From assembly GCF_013170845.1 (NCBI RefSeq), contig NZ_CP033367.1, positions 1,054,001 through 1,118,000 of the forward strand: 64,000 bases of DNA, written 5' to 3'. Position 1 is the stretch's first letter, and each line of letters starts with the position of its first letter. The notes below the pieces were generated by a model. The model did not search any database. It saw only the letters and a list, made by a program, of their open reading frames with translations, and was not told where the DNA came from. The position numbers and the translations under genes were made by a program. Source of the DNA: Mesorhizobium loti R88b. Its GTDB lineage: Bacteria; Pseudomonadota; Alphaproteobacteria; Rhizobiales; Rhizobiaceae. Positions 57,753 to 64,000 of this stretch are shown piece after piece.

Positions 57753-60700
57753 TTACTGAAAATTACGCCCCTTGGGCATGACACTCTCCGCCTCTTCCGA
57801 CAGCGTTGCAAGGTCCCCGACCGGTTTGTCTCGTAGCACCGGTTGACTGGCCCCGCTGACCTTCTCCAGAAGCACGGTCAGCCAAGGTGTCAGATCTTCG
57901 ATCTTTTCCGCAACGATATGGACCACACCGGATTCCGACTGCAATTTGCCGGTGACCTTCACGAACCGCGCGCCCATGACGATGGGGCGGAAGCGGGTAA
58001 AAGTTCGCTCCCAGAAAATGACGTTGGCGACGGCCTTGTCGTCTTCCAGCGTCAGGAAGATGGCGTTGCCCTTGCCGGGGCGCTGCCGCACCAGCACGAG
58101 ACCGGCGACGGAAACCCGCCTGCCGTCGCGCACCGAAGGCAGGTTGGCATTGGGCGTGACGCCGGCGCGATCGAGCCGCTCGCGCAGGAAAGCGACCGGA
58201 TGCGCCTTCAGCGACAGGCCGAGCGAGCGGTAGTCGTGGATGACATGTTCGCCGAGCGGCATTTTCGGCAGCTTCGTTTCCGGCTCCAGCTCGCGCAGGC
58301 GCAGCGCCGGCTGGTCGAACAGCGGCAGTTTTTCGGCGGCGCTCCTGGCGCCCAGCGCGCGCACGTCCCACAGTGCGGCACGGCGGTCGAGGCCGATCGA
58401 ACGGAAGGCATCGGCCTGTGCCAGCCTCTCGATCTCGTCGACATCGAGGCCGGAGCGCAGCCAGACATCCCGGACGGATGCGTAACCGTCACCGCGTCGC
58501 GCGACGAAAGCCTCCATGCGTTTCTCCGCCAGCCCCTTGATCTGCCGGAAGCCGAGCCGAACTGCATGGTTCGTCTCGATGACGCCGCGCATCTCGGCAT
58601 GGCGTGGCAGGATGCGAGCCGGGTCGAAAGGCGCCTTTTCCAGGGTGCAGTCCCAGACCGAGAAATTCACGTCGATCTCGCGGATGTCGACGCCATGATC
58701 GCGCGCGTCGCGCACCAGCTGCGCCGGCTGATAGAATCCCATCGGCTGCGAATTCAGGATCGCGGCGCAGAACACGTCGGGATAGAAGGTCTTGAACCAG
58801 CAGGAGGCATAGACGAGCAAGGCGAAGGACGCGGCATGGCTTTCGGGAAAGCCATACTCGCCAAACCCCTCGATCTGCTTGAAGCAGCGAACGGCGAAGT
58901 CCTCGGTGTATCCCTTGCCAACCATGCCCTTGATCATACGGTCGCGGTAATTGCCGATCGTGCCGGTGCGCTTGAAGGTGGCCATGGCGCGGCGCAATTC
59001 GTCGGCCTCGCCCGGTTTGAAGCCGCCGGCGACGATGGCGATCTTCATCGCCTGTTCCTGGAACAGCGGCACGCCGAGCGTTTTGCCGAGGATCTCTTTC
59101 AATTCCGACTTTTGATATTCGGGCTTCTCCTTGCCTTGCCGGCGGCGCAGATAGGGATGGACCATATCGCCCTGGATCGGGCCCGGCCGAACGATCGCCA
59201 CCTCGATGACAAGGTCATAGAAATCTCGTGGCTGGAGCCGCGGCAGCATCGACATCTGCGCGCGAGACTCGATCTGGAAGACGCCGAGCGTATCGGCGCG
59301 GCAGATCATGTCATAGACGCGTTGGTCCTCTGCCGGGAGAGTGGCCAGCACATAGGGTTGCCCATATGGGTCCCGTGCCTTTGGATAGTGGTCGGTAAGC
59401 AAGGTGAAGGCGCGCTGGAGGCAGGTCAGCATGCCGAGCGCCAAGATGTCCACCTTGAGGATCTTCACCGAGTCGAGATCGTCCTTGTCCCATTCGACCA
59501 TCTTGCGCTCGTCCATCGCCGTCTTGACGATGGGCACGATCTCGTCGAGCCGGTCCCGGGTGATGACGAAGCCGCCGACATGTTGCGACAAATGACGGGG
59601 GAAGCCCATGATCTCGTTGGCCCGTTCCATCACATGCCGCGATGTGGGATCGCTGCGGTCGAGGCCGCCGGCGCGGGCTTCCTTCTCGCCGAGTTCCGAG
59701 GTCGACCAGCCCCAGATCGAGCCGGACAGGGACGCCCGGACATCCTCCGACAGGCCCATGGCCTTCGACACTTCGCGCAAAGCCGAGCGGCCGCGATAGC
59801 TGATGACGGCGGCGGCAAGCGCGGTGCGTTTGGAACTGTATTTCGTATAGATGTACTGCATCACCTCTTCGCGGCGCTCATGCTCGAAGTCGACGTCGAT
59901 ATCGGGCGGCTCGTTCCGCTCCTCGGAAATGAAGCGCTCGAACAGCGTATCGATCTTGTCAGGGCCTACTTCTGTGATGCCGATGCAGAAGCAGATGATC
60001 GAATTGGCGGCGGACCCACGGCCCTGGCAGAGGATATTCTGGCTGCGGGCGAATTTGATGATGTCGTAGACGGTCAGGAAATAGCGGGCGTAGTTCAGCC
60101 GCTCGATCAGAGTGAGCTCTTCCTCGATGCGTTTAATGACGCTGGCCGGGACACCGCCCGGGAACCGCCGGGTCGCCCCTTCCCGCGCCAGTCTTTCCAG
60201 TTCGGCCTGCGGGCCGAGACCCGATTCCGTCGGCTCGTCGGGGTAATTGTACTGGAGGTCGCTGAGCGAGAAGGTCAGCTCTTGCGCAAACCGCAAACTC
60301 TCGGCCAGCGCTTGCGGATGCCTGCGGAACAGGCGGGCCATCTCCAGCGGCGGCTTCAGATGGCGCTCGGCATTGGCGGTGAGCTCCAGCCCGACTTCGG
60401 CGACGGGTGTGTTGAGGCGGATCGCGGTCAGCACGTCCTGCAGCGGGCGCCGTTCAGCCGTGTGGTAGAGAACGTCGTTGGTCGCCATCAGCGGTATGCC
60501 GGCCGTCTCGGCAAAAGCCGCTGCCTGCTCGATGCGGAAACGGTCATTGCCCGCATAGTCGGGCGACACGCCAAGCCGCAGGGCCCTGCCGAAGCGATCC
60601 TTGAGCTGGCGAATGAGGGCGAGGCTGTCTTGTGCGTCCGCCGTCAGATCGGGCAGGACCGCGAGCGACATCAGGTCCCCCCATTCGAGCAGGTCGCTGC

Positions 60701-61049
60701 GCTGGAGAAGGGTGGCGCCCTTTTCGTTCTCGTCGCGCAGATTGGCCTGCGTCAGCATGCGGCACAGATGCCCCCAGCCCCTACGATCCCTGGGATAGGC
60801 GAGAATATCCGGCGTGCCATCGCCGAAAACCAGCCGGCAGCCGGGGTGATAGGAGAGCTTTTCGACCTTGGCCTGCTGCCAGGCGCGCACCACGCCGGCC
60901 ACCGTGTTGCGGTCGGCAAGGCCGATCGCGGAGAAGCCAAGCAGCTTGGCGGCGACCACCAGTTCCTCCGGCTTGGAGGCGCCGCGCAGGAAGGAGAAAT
61001 TCGACTGGATGCCGAACTCGGCATAGGGAATGACGGTCAGCGCGTTCAC
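57753..61049 (-). CDS. dnaE2: Error-prone DNA polymerase DnaE2
   Basis: The 1098-residue polymerase is the replicative-type subunit of the ImuA-ImuB-DnaE2 mutasome, which copies past DNA damage. It begins [20 protein letters not shown] with the PHP domain ([20 protein letters not shown]). Palm motifs include [19 protein letters not shown] and [16 protein letters not shown], which carries the catalytic aspartates. An OB-fold lies near the C terminus ([20 protein letters not shown]). The start overlaps the imuB stop by four bases. The length matches DnaE2 rather than the longer DnaE1. Confidence 0.94.
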   Translation of the reverse strand: MNALTVIPYAEFGIQSNFSFLRGASKPEELVVAAKLLGFSAIGLADRNTVAGVVRAWQQAKVEKLSYHPGCRLVFGDGTPDILAYPRDRRGWGHLCRMLTQANLRDENEKGATLLQRSDLLEWGDLMSLAVLPDLTADAQDSLALIRQLKDRFGRALRLGVSPDYAGNDRFRIEQAAAFAETAGIPLMATNDVLYHTAERRPLQDVLTAIRLNTPVAEVGLELTANAERHLKPPLEMARLFRRHPQALAESLRFAQELTFSLSDLQYNYPDEPTESGLGPQAELERLAREGATRRFPGGVPASVIKRIEEELTLIERLNYARYFLTVYDIIKFARSQNILCQGRGSAANSIICFCIGITEVGPDKIDTLFERFISEERNEPPDIDVDFEHERREEVMQYIYTKYSSKRTALAAAVISYRGRSALREVSKAMGLSEDVRASLSGSIWGWSTSELGEKEARAGGLDRSDPTSRHVMERANEIMGFPRHLSQHVGGFVITRDRLDEIVPIVKTAMDERKMVEWDKDDLDSVKILKVDILALGMLTCLQRAFTLLTDHYPKARDPYGQPYVLATLPAEDQRVYDMICRADTLGVFQIESRAQMSMLPRLQPRDFYDLVIEVAIVRPGPIQGDMVHPYLRRRQGKEKPEYQKSELKEILGKTLGVPLFQEQAMKIAIVAGGFKPGEADELRRAMATFKRTGTIGNYRDRMIKGMVGKGYTEDFAVRCFKQIEGFGEYGFPESHAASFALLVYASCWFKTFYPDVFCAAILNSQPMGFYQPAQLVRDARDHGVDIREIDVNFSVWDCTLEKAPFDPARILPRHAEMRGVIETNHAVRLGFRQIKGLAEKRMEAFVARRGDGYASVRDVWLRSGLDVDEIERLAQADAFRSIGLDRRAALWDVRALGARSAAEKLPLFDQPALRLRELEPETKLPKMPLGEHVIHDYRSLGLSLKAHPVAFLRERLDRAGVTPNANLPSVRDGRRVSVAGLVLVRQRPGKGNAIFLTLEDDKAVANVIFWERTFTRFRPIVMGARFVKVTGKLQSESGVVHIVAEKIEDLTPWLTVLLEKVSGASQPVLRDKPVGDLATLSEEAESVMPKGRNFQ

Positions 61050-62671
61050 GCGAAAACCCCATGCATGAACCAGCGCGGCGGCACTTGCGGGTTGCCGTAA
61101 AGGCCTTGCCGGTAGAGCCAGTAGCGGCGGCCATCGCCATCCTCGATGCGGAAATAGTCGCGGGTCGATGTGACCGGATCGCTTGACGCCTCACGCCACC
61201 ATTCGGCAGCGAGGCGTTCCGGTCCCTCGGCGCGGGTGACGCGGTAGAGCGCGCGGCGCCAGCGAAAATGCAGTGGCGGACCCTCCGGCATCTCGGTGGC
61301 CGGCACGTCGATGGGCTCGGGCGCGCGAAACAGCCGGATCGGACGCTCCGGCGGGAAGATTGTCGTGGGCACCTTCATCCTGTCCGGCTTCTTCGGCGGC
61401 GTGGTCCGGCGCGGCGCTTCGGAGAACGGGATGGTGGCGACGGCGCGTTCCGGCAGATGGCTTTCAACGAGGACCGGCTGCAGCACCGCGCCCTCGCCGA
61501 GCCTGGCGCGGATGCGGTCGGCGAACAGCGCGATGTCGGCGCCGTCGTCGGTCACGTCACCGGTCAGATCGGCCTGCGCCATGTCGAAAGCCGCCGCCGC
61601 CAGCACCGAGAGCCGCACCAGATCGAAGCCATAGCCGGCGTCAATGTCCTGCTCGAGCGCGGCCAGCCTTTCATGGAACAGTTTCTGGATCAGCCGGGGG
61701 TCGCGCATCGGCCGCGAGGTGCCGAGCGCAATGCGGCTGACGGCGCCGTCGACGCGGAAGAGCAGCAGCGCCAGCGTCCGGGCGCCCTCGCCACGGCGCT
61801 CGAGGTCGGTCTTCAAGGTCGCGGCCAGCATGCCGACCAGCCGCTCGATCTCCTCGGTCAAGGTGATTGGCTCCGCGAGATGGCGCTCGACCGAAAGCGG
61901 CGCGACGGGAAGCCGCGGCGAGACTGCCTCGTCGAGACGGCCAAGCGCCTGGTCGAGACGCAACAGCAAGGTGGCGCCGAAGCGGCGGGCGAGCGGCGCG
62001 CGTGGTGCCGCCATGACGGCGCCCGCCGTGCGCAGGCCGACACTTTCCAGGCTGGCGCGGGTCGCCGGGTCGATACGCAGTGCGGCGAGCGGCAAGGGGG
62101 CAAGCAGGGCTTCCTCGTCGCCTGACACAACGATGCGGTCGCCGCAAAACCGGGCCGCCGCCCAGGCCGCGCCCGGTGTCGGGGCAAGGCCGGCGCGGAC
62201 ATCGAAGCCCTGATGGAAGAAGCGCGACAGGATGTCGTCCAGCATGGCGCGTTCGCCGCCGAACAGATGGGTGCAGCCGGTGACGTCGAGAAACAGACCG
62301 TCTGTCGCGTCAATCGCCACCAGCGGCGTGTAGCGGTCGCACCAGTCGGCAAGGCCTTCGAGCAGGCGACGGTCGGCCTCCGGATCGGCCTCGACAATGT
62401 CGATCGACGGGTGCATGGCGCGCGCATCGGCAATGCCCATGTCGCGTTTCAGGTGCAGCGCCTCAGCCCGCTCGTCGAGGGCCGAGATGCGCTGTGCGTT
62501 GCCCTGGCGGTGACTGATCACCAATGGCGGATGATCCGACGACGGCCGGGAACGCCACGATCGCCCCAGACGCTGCCGCAGGATCCTTTCGGCCGCCAGA
62601 TACGGAAACCACAGCGACAGGATTCTCTGTCCGTTGTTTCTGGCCCCTTCTTTCGTCAAATGCGCGTTCAT
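61046..62671 (-). CDS. imuB: ImuB, Y-family polymerase-like mutasome protein
   Basis: The 541-residue protein from ATG 62671 ([20 protein letters not shown]) resembles Y-family polymerases but lacks the first catalytic aspartate, with [14 protein letters not shown] in its place. ImuB is therefore a scaffold that connects DnaE2 to the beta clamp. Y-family-like blocks are [20 protein letters not shown] and [20 protein letters not shown]. The C-terminal region has [20 protein letters not shown] and [20 protein letters not shown]. The gene overlaps imuA by 209 bp and dnaE2 by 4 bp. An open frame upstream to 62899 is ignored. Confidence 0.9.
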   Translation of the reverse strand: MNAHLTKEGARNNGQRILSLWFPYLAAERILRQRLGRSWRSRPSSDHPPLVISHRQGNAQRISALDERAEALHLKRDMGIADARAMHPSIDIVEADPEADRRLLEGLADWCDRYTPLVAIDATDGLFLDVTGCTHLFGGERAMLDDILSRFFHQGFDVRAGLAPTPGAAWAAARFCGDRIVVSGDEEALLAPLPLAALRIDPATRASLESVGLRTAGAVMAAPRAPLARRFGATLLLRLDQALGRLDEAVSPRLPVAPLSVERHLAEPITLTEEIERLVGMLAATLKTDLERRGEGARTLALLLFRVDGAVSRIALGTSRPMRDPRLIQKLFHERLAALEQDIDAGYGFDLVRLSVLAAAAFDMAQADLTGDVTDDGADIALFADRIRARLGEGAVLQPVLVESHLPERAVATIPFSEAPRRTTPPKKPDRMKVPTTIFPPERPIRLFRAPEPIDVPATEMPEGPPLHFRWRRALYRVTRAEGPERLAAEWWREASSDPVTSTRDYFRIEDGDGRRYWLYRQGLYGNPQVPPRWFMHGVFA

Positions 62672-63473
62672 CGGGGTTCCACTCCAGTGTGAATTGTCCA
62701 GGCAGGGCCGTGCGGCTCTTGCCGATGGTGATGGTGAAGGCTGGGCGGCCGATCGAACCGGCGAGCGGCCCGGCGACAGTGGCGCGCGACACGGCCGGCG
62801 CCGACGAGACGATGAGGCGCACGGGTGCTGCCGTCGGTTCGGGCTCGGCCGCCTGCCGCAGCAGGAACACTGGCCGGCCGGCGCTTGCCGCCCTGGCATG
62901 CAGCCGGCGCGTGGCGGTCAGGTCCAGCCGCTGCGGATTGCCGCGGATTTCGAGGATGACGGCGGCGAGTGCCGTCATCCTGGCGGCCTCCTCGGCGATC
63001 CACAGCGCATCGACGAGCTTTGGTGCCTCGGAAAACAGCAATTGCTCCGGCTCGATGCCGAACGACGCATGCAACCCCCTGGCATAGGGAAAGCCGGCCT
63101 CGCGGAATATTTCTGATGTGCCGATCCATAATATGGGCAGCCCTTGCGCCTGCTTGAGGATCAGGCTGGTGAGCGACAAGGCAAAGCCGGCGACGGCTCC
63201 GGCATCGCGGGTCTCCAGGCCATGGATTTCGCTGAGCGCGGCTTTCGGCAGACCGCCGCTCAGGGCGGTATCGAACCGTTCGACGCCGACGGGCAAGAAG
63301 GCATCCGGCAAGGCCGCGGCAAGGCCGCGCCGGACGATTGTGAGGTCGCTGGCGTCATCATCAAGCGGTGCGCCAGTCGGCGCCTGCAGGCGCTCGGGCA
63401 GCGTTCCCTCGATCTTCGCGATCTGGCGGCGCAGGGCAAAAACAGTCTCCCGCGCCACGGCTGTCATCGCCAT
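62463..63473 (-). CDS. imuA: ImuA, RecA-like mutasome protein
   Basis: The 336-residue product starts MAMTAVARETVFALRRQIAK. RERFDTALSGGLP-type sequence (VERFDTALSGGLPKAALSEI, about 62-81) and PILWIGTSEIFREAGFPYAR show the RecA-like fold typical of ImuA, but the P-loop is degenerate. The conserved C-terminal element [11 protein letters not shown] is near 267. Beyond it are about 60 residues ([20 protein letters not shown]...) that overlap imuB in another frame, so the protein is longer than usual for the family. Expression is expected to be SOS-induced from the LexA box upstream. Confidence 0.88.
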   Translation of the reverse strand: MAMTAVARETVFALRRQIAKIEGTLPERLQAPTGAPLDDDASDLTIVRRGLAAALPDAFLPVGVERFDTALSGGLPKAALSEIHGLETRDAGAVAGFALSLTSLILKQAQGLPILWIGTSEIFREAGFPYARGLHASFGIEPEQLLFSEAPKLVDALWIAEEAARMTALAAVILEIRGNPQRLDLTATRRLHARAASAGRPVFLLRQAAEPEPTAAPVRLIVSSAPAVSRATVAGPLAGSIGRPAFTITIGKSRTALPGQFTLEWNPDERAFDERRGQKQRTENPVAVVSVSGGRKDPAAASGAIVAFPAVVGSSAIGDQSPPGQRTAHLGPRRAG

Positions 63474-63497
63474 GACGGTCAGTGTCCACTCACAATT

Positions 63498-63512
63498 GTT
63501 CCTGTTATGTTC
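63498..63512. promoter_or_regulatory. LexA (SOS) box upstream of imuA
   Basis: GTTC-CTGTTAT-GTTC is a perfect match to the alphaproteobacterial LexA direct repeat GTTC-N7-GTTC (GAAC-N7-GAAC on the other strand). It is 25 bp before the imuA ATG, so it should repress the imuA-imuB-dnaE2 operon until DNA damage. Confidence 0.9.
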
Positions 63513-63578
63513 CTATAGATTCCAGAGGGTGACCCAAGAGTCAAGCAGAGTCATAAGGAATTTATTCCTGCGCCTGGG

Positions 63579-64000
63579 TCAGCGCTGGCCACCGAAGGCC
63601 AACCGCGCGGCCAGCCCGGCGAATACGGTTCCCAGCAGGATTTGTGGCGCCCGACGGAACCGCGTGCGCTTCGACAAGGCCGCTCCGATCCGGCTCGCGG
63701 TCAGGATGACAAGGCCATTGACCACCAGCCCGATCAAATTGAGCACGGTCGCCAGCAGCAGAATCTGGCCGGCGACGGAACCGGTCTCGGGGCGTACGAA
63801 TTGCGGGAACAGCGCCAGCACGAACAGCGCCATTTTCGGGTTGAGCAGATTGGTCAGCAGGCCTTGCCGGAAGATGCGGCCGTGCGAATAGCGCGGCAGG
63901 CCGGCGATCGGGGCAAATGCCGTTCCGTCGGAACGGAACGCCTTCCAGGCGAGCCAGGCGAGGTAGGCCGCGCCGGCATAGCGCACGATGTCGTAGGCGA
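63579..64000 (-). CDS. LysE-family exporter, N-terminal part beyond window edge
   Basis: The frame is open to base 64000, so the gene continues right of the window. The visible 140 residues, ending at 63579, include AYDIVRYAGAAYLAWLAWKA, RIFRQGLLTNLLNPKMALFV (the conserved Asn-Pro-Lys of LysE/RhtB exporters), FVLALFPQFVRP and three membrane segments. A frame call at 63986 uses GTG inside the protein and is not its true start. It probably exports an amino acid or a derivative across the inner membrane; the substrate is unknown. Confidence 0.85.
   Translation of the reverse strand, partial: AYDIVRYAGAAYLAWLAWKAFRSDGTAFAPIAGLPRYSHGRIFRQGLLTNLLNPKMALFVLALFPQFVRPETGSVAGQILLLATVLNLIGLVVNGLVILTASRIGAALSKRTRFRRAPQILLGTVFAGLAARLAFGGQR

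Overview
The window is GC-rich alphaproteobacterial chromosome, most likely from Mesorhizobium or a close Rhizobiales relative. The reasons are the order hemE-hemJ-rho-mnmE-mnmG-rsmG-parA-parB-holA, the parS-type palindromes (core GTTTCACGTGAAAC), the GAAC-N7-GAAC type of SOS box and the abundant intergenic palindromes. The left edge cuts hemE, which in Caulobacter and Sinorhizobium lies beside the chromosomal origin, so the origin is probably just outside the window on the left.

Layout. 1-2.8 kb: heme synthesis (hemE, hemJ) and rho. 3-5.9 kb: a DMT exporter and, convergent to it, a DUF255 thioredoxin-fold protein. 6-13.2 kb: the origin-proximal block mnmE, a parS cluster, mnmG, rsmG, parA, parB and convergent holA. 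13.3-19.8 kb: a secreted protein of unknown function and a branched-chain 2-oxoacid dehydrogenase operon (E1alpha, E1beta, E2, E3). 19.9-21.1 kb: an IS5-family element inserted inside a palindromic repeat. 21.1-22.8 kb: a saccharopine dehydrogenase-like gene divergent from an Lrp/AsnC regulator. 23-26.7 kb: a two-component system with a COG4705 membrane protein and small exported proteins. 27-36.3 kb: metabolic and hydrolase genes (ICMT-like, C39-like peptidase, SnoaL, RidA, amidohydrolase, FMO-like flavoprotein, RpiR regulator, M24 peptidase) and an IalB-family protein.

36.6-53.8 kb is the most unusual part. A 12-kb gene encodes a 4030-residue surface protein with an intimin-type (inverse autotransporter) N-terminal beta-barrel and a very long Thr/Asn/Gly/Ser-rich beta-helix-like passenger. 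It is followed on the same strand by three tandem phage-tail-collar (MdpB-like) proteins, a beta-propeller/lectin-like protein and a GNAT acetyltransferase. A small DUF6916 protein (opposite strand) and a SapC-family protein come next. No phage structural or lysis genes are present. I infer a surface-adhesin/accessory locus, not a prophage.

53.9-64 kb: a SAM methyltransferase, tRNA-Gly(GCC), a YbaK-type tRNA deacylase, a CnoX-like thioredoxin-TPR protein, a Lon-substrate-binding-domain protein, a Trm112-like protein, the SOS mutagenesis cassette imuA-imuB-dnaE2 with a perfect LexA box, and a LysE-family exporter cut by the right edge. I see no rRNA and no CRISPR array. All assignments come from reading sequence and translated motifs; no database search was run.
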